Positions 37,110 to 45,678 of a stretch of DNA of 64,000 nt are shown in pieces. The stretch is from Pseudarthrobacter oxydans (GTDB lineage Bacteria; Actinomycetota; Actinomycetes; Actinomycetales; Micrococcaceae). Every line of letters begins with the position of its first letter. Position 1 is the stretch's first letter. The DNA is taken from assembly GCF_013314975.1 (NCBI RefSeq), contig NZ_JABTYH010000024.1:1-64000 (forward strand). The letters run 5' to 3'. Under the pieces are notes generated by a model that was not told the DNA's origin, made no database searches, and worked only from the letters and a program-made list of their open reading frames with translations. A program made the position numbers and the translations under genes.

Positions 37110-38093
37110 GTGAGAATTTACAGCATCGACGAGGCCTTCCTCGGAGTGAAGGGGGAGCCGGAGCAGCTGCTGGCGCTGGGCAGGACCATGAAGAATGCCG
37201 TCCGCCGCAATGTGGGCGTGCCCGTATGCGTCGGGATCGCGCCCACCAAGACGCTGGCCAAACTGTGCAACAAATGGGCCAAGAACAACCCGGCGTTCGG
37301 CGGGGTATGCCACTGGGACAGCGTTCCCGCCGCCGTGCGGGAGCAGCTGCTGGGGCGCCTGTCCGTGGAGGAAATCTGGGGCATCGCCGGCCGCCTGACC
37401 AGGCGCCTGAACGCCATCGGCATCCACACCATCCTGGACCTCACCCGCGCCGACCCCGTGGCCATCCGGGACAAGTTCTCCGTGGTCATGATGCGCACTG
37501 TCCTGGAACTCAACGGCACACCCTGCATCCCCATGGAAGAGGAACGCCTGGGCCGGGACCAGCTGATCTTCTCCCGTTCCTTCTCCACCCCGGTCACCAC
37601 GGCGGCGGGGCTGCGGCAGGTCCTTAGCATTTACGGCCAGAATGCGAGCGCGCGGCTGGCCAAGCACGGGCTGCAGGCGAAAGTCCTCACCGCATTCGCC
37701 GGCACCTCGCCCTTCAGCGGGCAGGAGCAGGCGTATCCGTCCGTGTGCGTCCCGTTGCCGATGCCAACCGCCGACCCGCTCCTGCTCACCAGGGCGGCGC
37801 ACGCCCTGCTGCCCAACATCCGCGATGGCCTGAAGTACGTCAAAGTGGGGCTCATGCTCACGGACCTGCGGCCTACCGGCAACCAGTCCCCGCTGGAGCT
37901 GTTCGAGAACCGGCACGAGGAACGCCACATCGGCACCCTGCTGGAGGACGTGGGCAGCCGCTTCGGACGCGGCTCCATCGGCCTGGGGCACGCCGGCATC
38001 AAGTCGGGCCTGGACTGGACCATGAAACGGAACATGCGGTCCCCCAGGTACACCACCCACTGGGACGAGCTTCCGCTGGTGAAAGCTGCCTAA
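37110..38093 (+). pseudogene. umuC: umuC 3' part, downstream of mobile element
   Basis: C-terminal part of the split Y-family polymerase: YSIDEAFLGV with the second catalytic Asp-Glu pair, VCVGIAPTKTLAKLCNKWAK, the helix-hairpin-helix region (LTRRLNAIGIHTILDLTRAD) and the little-finger domain to WDELPLVKAA. The element end supplies AGGAGG (37100-37105) and an in-frame GTG (37110), so the fragment could be translated as ~327 aa. It lacks the palm strand with the first catalytic Asp and should be inactive as a polymerase. Confidence 0.9.
37113..37122. other. Right junction (attR) of the umuC-inserted element
   Basis: AGAATT-TACA: element sequence ends before TACA (37119-37122), then umuC resumes with GCATCGACGAGG. 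Together with the left junction this restores GTC-TAC-AGC-ATC-GAC (V-Y-S-I-D) with no base gained or lost. Confidence 0.7.
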
Positions 38094-38146
38094 ACGGCCG
38101 TTTGACTGAGCCGCACGGAGGTCCAGGGCCGCCGCGGGCAACTAGG

Positions 38147-38605
38147 TCAGGCCCGCGCTTCGGCGAGGTCCTTGAGTTTGGCGAGGGCCACGGGCCACGT
38201 TTCGTTCAGCATGGCCGCCCAGTCCTCCACGCTCTCAACCTCGACCTCGACTTTCGTTACGCCGTCGGCTTCGGTGAACGAATAGTTTTCGTGGGCTCCG
38301 ATGAATTCCTGCGCAGCATCACTGGTCGTGTCATCCACACCGCGGACGATCTGGCCGAGATACCGCAGGGACACGAACTCGTTCGGCCTGCATTCCTCAA
38401 CTGTTGCGATCATCCCTCCCACGGACCCCTCACCGTCCGGGCCGAGGAATCGAATCTCGCTGCCCGCCCTCCAGTCGCCCTCATAGAAGGAACCTGTCTC
38501 GCTGAAGGCACTCGTCCATTCCCGGTAGGTGGCATCGTCGAGCATCGTGGCCCAGACGGTCCCGGCGGGAGCGTTGATATCCACCTCAAATTTCAACTTT
38601 TCCAT
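38147..38605 (-). CDS. SRPBCC (START/AHSA1-like) domain protein
   Basis: A 152-aa single-domain protein of the polyketide-cyclase/AHSA1 fold: FEVDINAPAGTVWATMLDDA, YREWTSAFSETG, GSEIRFLGPDGEGSVGGMI and a C-terminal helix (LNETWPVALAKLKDLAEARA). These proteins bind small hydrophobic ligands or act as stress factors. No partner is evident. It converges with the umuC remnant and is divergent from the sulfonate-type binding protein gene. Confidence 0.85.
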   Translation of the reverse strand: MEKLKFEVDINAPAGTVWATMLDDATYREWTSAFSETGSFYEGDWRAGSEIRFLGPDGEGSVGGMIATVEECRPNEFVSLRYLGQIVRGVDDTTSDAAQEFIGAHENYSFTEADGVTKVEVEVESVEDWAAMLNETWPVALAKLKDLAEARA

Positions 38606-38852
38606 GCCCGATCGTACGTCCGCACCAGGGCCCGAAAACAGGCCCCGGTGACCGGCAACCTATGGGATTCATTGCCGCGGGAACACTCCTTCGGACGCCC
38701 CGGAAAAAGACGTCCCGCGACGTTTCTTGTCGCTGCGCTACGCCTTGTTGAGCCTCCGCGACCTCCCGTGAACGCCCGCTACGGGAACAATTGTGGCGCT
38801 GCCGGTCGCTCCGTAATCTCAACTCAGCATCCGCCCCAGCAAAGGAATTCCA

Positions 38853-40040
38853 GTGTCAGATCCCTCGCGCCAAAACCCCAATAATCCGCAGGACCAGCCA
38901 GGCTCCACCCGCATCGTGGCCGGCCAGTCCGCCGCGCCCAAGCGGCCGCTCGGGCTGAAGGTGGGCATCGCCGTCGGCATCCTTGCCCTCATTGGCGGGG
39001 GCGTCGCCGTCGCCTCCGCCGTGAACGGCGGGACCCCCGCGGCAGTGCAGGAGACCGCCACCGCCGGCAACCCCGCCGCGGAACTCAAGCTTGGATACTT
39101 CGGCAACGTCACCCACGCCCCCGCCCTGGTGGGGGTAAGCCAGGGATACATCGCGGAGGAGCTCGGCGATACCAGGCTCAGCACCCAGGTGTTCAACGCC
39201 GGCCCGGCCGCGATCGAGGCCCTGAACGCCGGTGCCATCGATGCCACGTACATCGGCCCGAATCCCGCCATCAACTCGTTCGTGAAGAGCGGCGGCGAGT
39301 CGGTGAACATCATCGCCGGTGCTGCAGCCGGCGGCGCCCAGCTGGTGGTTCGGCCGGAGATCAGCTCCGCCGCGGACCTTAGGGGCAAAACCCTTGCCTC
39401 CCCGCAGCTCGGCGGTACGCAGGACGTGGCCCTCCGCGCCTGGCTCGCGTCGCAGGGCTACAAGACCAACGTTGACGGCAGCGGCGACGTGGCCATCAAC
39501 CCCACCGAGAACGCCCAGACCCTGAAGCTCTTCCAGGACGGAAAGCTCGACGGCGCGTGGCTGCCTGAGCCGTGGGCCTCACGCCTGGTGCTCACTGCCG
39601 GAGCCAAGGTCCTGGTGGACGAAAAGGACCTGTGGGACGGCTCGCTGTCCGGCAAGCCGGGCGAGTTCCCCACTACCATCCTGATCGTCAACCAGAAGTT
39701 CGCCGCCGACCACCCGGACACCGTCAAGGCACTCCTGAAAGGCCATGTGAAGTCGGTTGAGTGGCTGAACAACGCCTCTACCGGCAACAAGGCCACTGTC
39801 ATCAATGCAGCCCTCAAGGAAGCCGCCGGTGCCGAACTCAAGGCCGACGTCATTGACCGCTCCCTGAAGAACATCGTGTTCACCGTGGACCCGCTGGCAG
39901 GGACTTACCAGAAACTCCTGGCGGACGGCGTAACCGCCGGCACCACCAAGCAGGCCGACATCAACGGTATCTTCAACCTCACCGCCCTCAATGAGGTAAC
40001 GGGCGGGAAGACCCCGGCTGCCGGGCTGGGGAAGGAGTAG
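38853..40040 (+). CDS. SsuA/TauA-like ABC substrate-binding protein, membrane-anchored, orphan
   Basis: A 395-aa binding protein of the nitrate/sulfonate/taurine type: LKLGYFGNVTHAPALVGVSQ, AIDATYIGPNPAINSFVKSG, LRGKTLASPQLGGTQDVALR and GAWLPEPWASRLV. There is no lipobox. A cytosolic Pro/Gln-rich N-terminus is followed by one hydrophobic segment (~residues 32-55), so it should be anchored by a transmembrane helix. No permease or ATPase gene is adjacent. GTG start with AAAGGA upstream. The 247-bp leader (38606-38852) is structured and may hold a regulatory RNA. Confidence 0.85.
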   Translation: MSDPSRQNPNNPQDQPGSTRIVAGQSAAPKRPLGLKVGIAVGILALIGGGVAVASAVNGGTPAAVQETATAGNPAAELKLGYFGNVTHAPALVGVSQGYIAEELGDTRLSTQVFNAGPAAIEALNAGAIDATYIGPNPAINSFVKSGGESVNIIAGAAAGGAQLVVRPEISSAADLRGKTLASPQLGGTQDVALRAWLASQGYKTNVDGSGDVAINPTENAQTLKLFQDGKLDGAWLPEPWASRLVLTAGAKVLVDEKDLWDGSLSGKPGEFPTTILIVNQKFAADHPDTVKALLKGHVKSVEWLNNASTGNKATVINAALKEAAGAELKADVIDRSLKNIVFTVDPLAGTYQKLLADGVTAGTTKQADINGIFNLTALNEVTGGKTPAAGLGKE

Positions 40041-40106
40041 CAGGAGCCCAATAAACGTTTAGGAAAACCCGCCCGCCGCGGGAACCACTTCCGGCGGCGG
40101 CCAGGT

Positions 40107-40670
40107 TCAGCCTTCCTCCGGGGCGGCACCCGCCGCCGGAGCCGCAGCGTCGCCAGCCAAGGCCTTGCGCCGGCGGGAAATCTGGATGGCGATGGCTGTG
40201 GGGATCACAGCCAAGGCAGTGATCCGCATCCACGGCCGGTCCAGGACATGACCGGTGAGGGCATCCAGGGAATAGGGCCCGGAGCCGCCGATCGTGAACG
40301 CTGCTGCTGCCAGGCCCAGCACGGCTGGGTACTCCAGACCGCCCTCGGTGGCGAAAAAACCGTTCGGTGCGTGGACACTGGCCGCGACGCCCATCGTGGT
40401 TGCCGCAGCTGCGCCGGCAGCTGGGGTGCCCAGCCCCAGCGCCAGGGCAAACCCAGCTCCTGCTTCACCTACACCAGCCAGGACGGCGCTGGGTTTCGCG
40501 GGTCGGAATCCCATGGCGTGCATGCCCTTGCTGGTGCCTTCAACGCCTCCCCCGCCAAACCAGCCGAATAGTTTCTGGGTTCCGTGAGCGACAAGCACTC
40601 CTCCCAGAGCGACCCGGAACAGGGTCTGCGCGGCGGCCGCCGCCTCGGGACTCGTTGTTACATTGCCCAT
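40107..40670 (-). CDS. DoxX family membrane protein
   Basis: A 187-aa protein with four hydrophobic segments. DoxX hallmarks: LFRVALGGVLVAHGTQKLFG, GVGEAGAGFALALGLGTPAA, HAPNGFFATEGGLEYPAVLG. The C-terminus is Arg-rich then Ala/Pro-rich. I chose ATG 40670 because AGGAGG is directly upstream; the frame stays open for 34 more codons without a ribosome site. DoxX proteins are linked to thiol and oxidative stress; the specific role here is unknown. GC-rich inverted repeats lie in the 66-bp convergent gap before it. Confidence 0.88.
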   Translation of the reverse strand: MGNVTTSPEAAAAAQTLFRVALGGVLVAHGTQKLFGWFGGGGVEGTSKGMHAMGFRPAKPSAVLAGVGEAGAGFALALGLGTPAAGAAAATTMGVAASVHAPNGFFATEGGLEYPAVLGLAAAAFTIGGSGPYSLDALTGHVLDRPWMRITALAVIPTAIAIQISRRRKALAGDAAAPAAGAAPEEG

Positions 40671-40775
40671 AACAGTCCTCCTGGGGTTGTTTGAGTCGCT
40701 GCACGGCTCGCTGTCATCACGAGTGTACGTCCGTGCAACTTCCGGGTCACGGGCGGCGACCGGACTGATCACTCC

Positions 40776-41714
40776 CTAGAGAACCGCATCCAGTTCAGCC
40801 CGCGTGGGCGGGTTGGCGCCGGGCCGGGAAACCGTCACCGCTGCGGCCCGGGCAGCATGCGCCAGGAGCTCGGCCAGGCCCTCGGCCGGCAGTTCCCGCA
40901 GGTCCTTCCGGTTCTGCGCGCCGTCCAGGCCGCGGTCCACCAGGCCGGAGAGCAGTGCCGCCATGAATGAGTCCCCTGCCCCCACGGTGTCCGCCACCTC
41001 AACCCGGGGTGCCGGCACTTTGGCTTCACCGGCATGGCCCACTCCCCACGGTCCTTCGGCGCCGCGGGTGACCACCACCATCGCGGGGCCCTCGGATCCG
41101 CCCAGCGACAACCAGCGCCGTGCGGCATCCAGCACGTCCATGTCCGGGTACAGCCAGGCAAGGTCCTCATCGGAGGCCTTGACCACGTCCGCCAGGGTCA
41201 CAAACTTTTCCGTGTGCCGGCGCGCGTAGTCCACATCGGTGATGATGCTTGGCCGGCAGTTGGGGTCGAAGCTGATGGTGGCGTGCGGGTGGGCGTATTC
41301 GACGGCGGCCAGCACGTCCGTTGCACCGGGCGCCAGCATGGTGGCGATGGAGCCGGTGTGCAGCAGGGTGGTGCCCTGCAGCATAAAGGCGAGACGGTCG
41401 GCGATGCCGGGAAGCTCCCAGGTGAGGTCGAACGTGTAGGTGGCGGCGCCGTCGTCGTCAATCAGGGCGGTGGCCACGCTGGTGGGCAGGTCATCGGGGC
41501 CCATTGGAACCATGACGGAGCTGGCGCGCAGGTGCGCCGCGACGGAATCGCCGTAGGCGTCGCGGCCGTACCGGCCGATGAACTGCACCGGGTGGTCAAG
41601 GCGGGCCAGGCCCACCGCCACGTTCAGCGGGCTGCCGCCCACGTGGGCTTCAATTCCCGAGGCGCGCTGGACAACGTCAACAAGGCCTTCGCCAATAACA
41701 GTGAGCATGGTCAT
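40776..41714 (-). CDS. PfkB family carbohydrate kinase (fructokinase-like)
   Basis: A cytoplasmic sugar kinase of 312 aa. Start motif MLTVIGEGLVDVV, substrate-binding GGSPLNVAVGLARL, and the PfkB signature with catalytic Asp in DTVGAGDSFMAALLSGL. The start lies at 41714 or two codons later at 41708; the frame runs further upstream but lacks homologous features. The next gene on the same strand is a DUF1349 protein. The substrate, fructose or another sugar, is not resolved. Confidence 0.9.
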   Translation of the reverse strand: MTMLTVIGEGLVDVVQRASGIEAHVGGSPLNVAVGLARLDHPVQFIGRYGRDAYGDSVAAHLRASSVMVPMGPDDLPTSVATALIDDDGAATYTFDLTWELPGIADRLAFMLQGTTLLHTGSIATMLAPGATDVLAAVEYAHPHATISFDPNCRPSIITDVDYARRHTEKFVTLADVVKASDEDLAWLYPDMDVLDAARRWLSLGGSEGPAMVVVTRGAEGPWGVGHAGEAKVPAPRVEVADTVGAGDSFMAALLSGLVDRGLDGAQNRKDLRELPAEGLAELLAHAARAAAVTVSRPGANPPTRAELDAVL

Positions 41715-41776
41715 ACTCTGCCAGAAAGAGGGCAGCCAACGGCGGTCCGTGACGACGTCCGGGCCGGCAGGCGCGG

Positions 41777-42361
41777 TCAGTGCAGGGCGCCGTCGGGTTC
41801 CGTGGTCCTCCAGGCATGGAAAGGCACGGTCAGCCCCGCCCTGGTGGGGGCACACACGAAAGGCCCGGCGTGGGCATCCGCAGCGGGATCGAGCGGGACC
41901 AGCCGGACCAGCTGCAGGGGTCCGCCGGCTGCCTGTGCCCGGATGGTGAGCGCGTCACCGGTACGGCTGATCCGGACGAGCACCCGGCTTCCGCGCCAGG
42001 CCGGAACGGGAGCCAGGGACCAGTCGGACACGCCGTCGGTGACCACCGCCCCGAGCTGGCAGGAGCCGTCGGCAAACTCGACGCCGGCCTTGACCCACTG
42101 CCCGGCAGAAATGCGCACGAAGATCCCCGCCTGGTCGAACTGCTCGGAAAAGTCAGCGGTAAATTCCACTTCCATCGCGGAATCCGGCGGAAAAGGTGCC
42201 AGGAGGGCGTGCTCACTGTCGTGGATAAAGCCGTACGAGGTGGTTCGCCAGGCGTCGCTGCCTTCCTTGGCGGTGACCATCAGATCCGTGCCTTGCTCGA
42301 CGGTGGAAACGGGCGGGTGGGTCCAGGCACCTTGCGACCAGGGAATGTCCATGGCCGTCAC
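41777..42361 (-). CDS. DUF1349 (concanavalin-like) domain protein
   Basis: A 194-aa protein of the jelly-roll DUF1349 family. It begins at ATG 42361 or 42352 (MDIPWSQGAWTHPP). Family segments: LMVTAKEGSDAWRTTSYGFI, SEQFDQAGIFVRIS, WVKAGVEFADG and WSLAPVPAWRGSRVLVRISR. The fold is seen in proteins that bind or modify carbohydrates; the function is unproven. It precedes the PfkB kinase by 62 bp on the same strand, so the two may be co-transcribed. Confidence 0.85.
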   Translation of the reverse strand: MTAMDIPWSQGAWTHPPVSTVEQGTDLMVTAKEGSDAWRTTSYGFIHDSEHALLAPFPPDSAMEVEFTADFSEQFDQAGIFVRISAGQWVKAGVEFADGSCQLGAVVTDGVSDWSLAPVPAWRGSRVLVRISRTGDALTIRAQAAGGPLQLVRLVPLDPAADAHAGPFVCAPTRAGLTVPFHAWRTTEPDGALH

Positions 42362-42401
42362 TGTACTTCAGGACAGCTGCGGGCTCGGCACGCTGAGCGC
42401 C

Positions 42402-43202
42402 TCACCGCAGCAGCTCCTGCACAAGTCCGCGGCACTTTCTGTAGGCCTGGGACCCTGGCTCGATCAGCGCATAGTGGTCCCCGGGCACCGTGACCAGCCG
42501 CGCAGGCACTGGTCCGGACTTGCCCGCCTCCACGTAGGAGGTTGACATGGCCAACGGCACGTCCTCGTCCTCCGTGGCGTGGACGGCGAAGACGGGAACA
42601 TCCAGCGGGAGCGCGGCCATGGGGTCTGCGTACCGGTACCGGCCGGGGAATTCCGACGACGGCCCGCCAAGGAAATTGGCCACGGCATCATCGCTGAGGT
42701 TCAGCTTTTCCGCTTCCGCCAGGTCGAGGACGCCGGACTGGCTCACCACCCCGGTGAGGCGGACGCCGCCGTCCTTCACGTTCACCTCGCGGTGCTCGGC
42801 TTCCAGCCCCAAGTGGGGCAGCCGGTCGCGGCCCGCCGCCCACACCGCGAGGTGTCCGCCGGCGGAGTGTCCCAGCGCCACCACCCTGGCCAGGTCCAGG
42901 GCATGGGGACCGGCCAGCTCCTGCAGTTTGTCGATGCCCGCCAGGATGTCCTGGAACGTTTGCGGCCAGCCGCCGCCGTTCCCTGCCCGGCGGTACTCCA
43001 AATTCCAGGCCGCCACTCCGTGCGCGGCGAGGTCCCCAGCCAGCGGCTCCCCCAGCTCCGCCCCGTACTTTGACCGCCAGTAGCCCCCGTGGATCACCAC
43101 CACCACACCGCGGTGGGTACCGCCGTCGGGCACCTCAGGGAGGAAGAGCTCGCCCCACTGGCTTGGGTCTTCACCGTAGTAATGCCTATGCCGCTGCACC
43201 AT
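42402..43202 (-). CDS. Alpha/beta hydrolase, kynurenine formamidase-like
   Basis: A 266-aa esterase/amidase: the HGGxW oxyanion motif (VVVVIHGGYWRSKYG) typical of the arylformamidase group, nucleophile elbow GHSAGG, Asp in HATEDEDVPL and catalytic His in GDHYAL. I start at ATG 43202 (MVQRHRHYYGEDPSQWGELF), which matches the usual N-terminus of the group; in-frame ATGs at 43232 and 43277 are alternatives, and no clear ribosome site decides. No tryptophan catabolism genes are nearby, so kynurenine as substrate is unproven. Confidence 0.82.
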   Translation of the reverse strand: MVQRHRHYYGEDPSQWGELFLPEVPDGGTHRGVVVVIHGGYWRSKYGAELGEPLAGDLAAHGVAAWNLEYRRAGNGGGWPQTFQDILAGIDKLQELAGPHALDLARVVALGHSAGGHLAVWAAGRDRLPHLGLEAEHREVNVKDGGVRLTGVVSQSGVLDLAEAEKLNLSDDAVANFLGGPSSEFPGRYRYADPMAALPLDVPVFAVHATEDEDVPLAMSTSYVEAGKSGPVPARLVTVPGDHYALIEPGSQAYRKCRGLVQELLR

Positions 43203-43305
43203 GTGCCGAGCGTACCGTGCAGCAAATTCCATGGCCGTTGCCGTTCGGTCCGCGCGCTGCCATTCTGGGTGGATCACCCGGGCAGGACACGGAAGGACAG
43301 GAAAA

Positions 43306-43632
43306 ATGCCTCTGTATTTGTCAAGGTTCAGCTACACACCGGAGACCTGGGGCCGGCTGATCAACAACCCCGAAGACCGGCGGAAAGCCGCGCAGGCGTA
43401 CATCGAATCGGTGGGCGGAAAGCTGCACGGATTCTGGTATGCCTTCGGCAGCCATGACGGCTACAACCTGTGGGAAGCCCCGGACAACGTCTCCATGGCA
43501 GCGGTGGCACTGGCCATCAGCGGAGGCGGCGCGCTGAGCACGTTTGAAACCACGGTGCTGATGAGCGTGGAGGACACCATGGAAGCCCTGCAGAAAGCAG
43601 GTGAGATCAAGTACCGGCCTCCCGGCGCCTGA
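43306..43632 (+). CDS. GYD domain-containing protein
   Basis: A 108-aa protein: MPLYLSRFSYTPETWGRLIN, GGKLHGFWYAFGSHDGYNLW (the Gly-Tyr-Asp site that names the family) and ALSGGGALSTFET-like C-terminus. ATG 43306 follows GGAAGGACAGG. GYD proteins are small ferredoxin-like-fold proteins of unknown function, often near redox genes. It is followed 77 bp later by an aldehyde dehydrogenase. Confidence 0.85.
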   Translation: MPLYLSRFSYTPETWGRLINNPEDRRKAAQAYIESVGGKLHGFWYAFGSHDGYNLWEAPDNVSMAAVALAISGGGALSTFETTVLMSVEDTMEALQKAGEIKYRPPGA

Positions 43633-43709
43633 ATTCACGGGTGCCGCCGGATCCACAGGCCCTTCTGCGGCTAGGCTCGGAAATTACATTGCCGCCAAAG
43701 GGGACCACA

Positions 43710-45290
43710 ATGACCAGCACCGCCGAGCCGGGGACCACGCCGGCAGGAACCGGCCACAAGCTTGGAGCGCCTGGCGACCTTTTCCACCTGCCGGACCTGG
43801 TGACCTGCGGACCGGGCCGGCCGACCCAGGACTCCCATTCCCCGCTGGACGGCAGCCTGGTGGGCGCCGTCCCCGTCTGCACGCCGGATGACGTGGCGGC
43901 CGCCGTCGAAAGTGCCCGGGCAGCCCAGCGCGAGTGGGCCGCCGTTCCCCTCCGCGAGCGCCGCGCCGTCGTCGGGCGGTTCCATGCGCTGCTGCTCCAG
44001 CGGGAGGCGGAGATCCTGGACCTGGTCCAGGCGGAGAGCGGCAAGTCGCGGCTCAATGCCTTCGAGGAGCTCGCGGACGCCGCCCTGACCGCCGCCTATT
44101 ACCGGCGCACGGCCGGACGCTTCCTCCGCCCGGCCCGCCGCACCGGGGCGGCTCCGGGCCTGACCCGGACGGCGGAGTACCGGATCCCCAAAGGCGTGGT
44201 GGGCATCATCAGCCCGTGGAACTACCCGCTGACCCTCGCCGTCTCGGATGCCATCCCCGCCCTGCTGGCCGGCAACGCCTGCGTCCTCAAGCCTGATTCC
44301 CAGACCCCTTTCACGGCACTGCTTGCCCTGGAACTGCTGCGGGAGGCCGGGCTTCCGCGGGACCTGTTCCAGATCGTGACCGGGGACGGGCCGACGCTGG
44401 GCCCTGCGCTGATCAGCGGCGTGGACTTCCTCATGTTCACGGGCTCCTCCGAGACCGGGAGGATCGTGGCACAGCAGTGCGCCGAACGGCTGATCGGCTT
44501 CTCGGGTGAGCTGGGCGGAAAGAACGCCACGCTGGTCCTCGCCGACGCGGACCTCGACAAGGCGGCCAGGGGTGCCGCGCAGGGCTGCTTCTCCAACTCC
44601 GGCCAGCTGTGCATCAGCATGGAACGCATCTACGTCCACCGCGCCGTCTTCGAGGACTTCCTGGCAACTTTCACTGCCCATGTGGAAGCGATCCGTTTGG
44701 GGTCCGGGCCGGGCTGGGACATCGACATGGGCTCGCTCACGGGCCAACGGCAGCTGGACCGGGTCAGCACGCATGTGGAGGACGCCCGGGCGAAGGGCGC
44801 CCGCGTGATCACCGGCGGGCGGCCCCGGCCGGACCTCGGCCCGTACTTCTACGAGCCCACCATCCTCACCGGCGTCACCGGGGAGATGGTGGTTGCGCGG
44901 GAGGAGACGTTCGGGCCCGTGGTGGCGGTCTACCAGGTGGAGGACAACGACGAAGCTGTGGCCCTGGCCAACGACTCCCACTATGGACTCAACGCCAGCG
45001 TCTGGTCCGCGCGGCACGGCCGGGACGCGGGGCGACGCCTGCTTGCCGGGACGGTCAACATTAACGACGGCTACTCCGCTGCGTGGGCGTCCCACGACGC
45101 CCCCATGGGCGGCATGAAGGATTCCGGCGTGGGGCGGCGCCACGGGAAGGAAGGCATCCTCAAGTACACGGAAGCCCAAACAGTGGCCCAGCAGCGGCTG
45201 GTTCCCGTGGGGCCTCCGCCCGGCATGACCAACCAGCGGTACACCAGGTTGGTCAAGGGTGCGCTCACGCTGATGGGACGGCTGCGCTGA
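43710..45290 (+). CDS. NAD(P)-dependent aldehyde dehydrogenase (succinate-semialdehyde dehydrogenase type)
   Basis: Oxidises an aldehyde to the acid, 526 aa. Conserved pieces: GIISPWNYPLTLAVSDAIPA, NACVLKPDSQTPFTALLALE, FTGSSETGRIVAQQCAERLI, catalytic Glu in GELGGKNATLVLADAD and catalytic Cys in NSGQLCISMERIYV. ATG 43710 has AAAGGGGA upstream. The gene stands alone. The substrate is not certain; the sequence style resembles the GabD2 branch of actinobacteria. The 388 bp after it (45291-45678) hold no gene or RNA that I can support. Confidence 0.92.
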   Translation: MTSTAEPGTTPAGTGHKLGAPGDLFHLPDLVTCGPGRPTQDSHSPLDGSLVGAVPVCTPDDVAAAVESARAAQREWAAVPLRERRAVVGRFHALLLQREAEILDLVQAESGKSRLNAFEELADAALTAAYYRRTAGRFLRPARRTGAAPGLTRTAEYRIPKGVVGIISPWNYPLTLAVSDAIPALLAGNACVLKPDSQTPFTALLALELLREAGLPRDLFQIVTGDGPTLGPALISGVDFLMFTGSSETGRIVAQQCAERLIGFSGELGGKNATLVLADADLDKAARGAAQGCFSNSGQLCISMERIYVHRAVFEDFLATFTAHVEAIRLGSGPGWDIDMGSLTGQRQLDRVSTHVEDARAKGARVITGGRPRPDLGPYFYEPTILTGVTGEMVVAREETFGPVVAVYQVEDNDEAVALANDSHYGLNASVWSARHGRDAGRRLLAGTVNINDGYSAAWASHDAPMGGMKDSGVGRRHGKEGILKYTEAQTVAQQRLVPVGPPPGMTNQRYTRLVKGALTLMGRLR

Positions 45291-45678
45291 TGGCAGGCGG
45301 GACGCATAACCCAAAACAACGCCTGTAGCCGATACGCAACCGGCGGCGCGACTGTTTTGACCCTATTGTTACCCTCCACTGCACGGATCCCTTCAAACAC
45401 GCGGATCAGCTCCTCGTGCGGTGGCGCCACCCGTACGAGCACGACTCGTTGGAATATCCATTGTGGCTTTTTTGTCGACTCCAGCGGCAAGGACGGCTAC
45501 TGTATGCGGTCGCGCAAACGAAAACCCGGCCTTTGCCCCCGTGTACCGAGGGACGCAAGCAGGCTGACGAATTCGCCTTGCCCGCAACCGGATATGGTGC
45601 AAATCTGAAGGACCCGTAAAGCAGCAGGCAGTACCTCAACAGACCCAGCCGCGCTTGAAAGACCAGTCAGGACAAGAC

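Larger units (their letters stand above)
19497..37118. mobile_element. 17.6-kb three-recombinase element carrying an L-arabinose/glycoside utilisation module
   Basis: The boundaries follow from the exact split of umuC. The right third holds four overlapping minus-strand genes: three tyrosine-recombinase-like proteins and a 133-aa coiled-coil protein, a layout recalling Tn554-type TnpABC elements. The cargo (19978-31081, all plus strand) is a LacI regulator, GH36 glycosidase, sugar binding protein, two permeases, single-domain GntR protein and araBDA. There is no relaxase, conjugation, replication or phage structural gene. No flanking duplication beyond TACA is visible, as expected for tyrosine recombinases. 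No ABC ATPase is carried, so import needs a host ATPase. Confidence 0.85.

Noticed and set aside
19497..37118. Prophage or conjugative element interpretation
   Set aside because: No relaxase, type IV secretion, replication, capsid or lysis genes are present; recombinases plus metabolic cargo explain the whole stretch.
45291..45678. Possible small genes or RNA in the gap after the aldehyde dehydrogenase
   Set aside because: Several short overlapping frames exist, but none has a ribosome site with plausible protein sequence, and no tRNA-like cloverleaf or strong hairpin was found.
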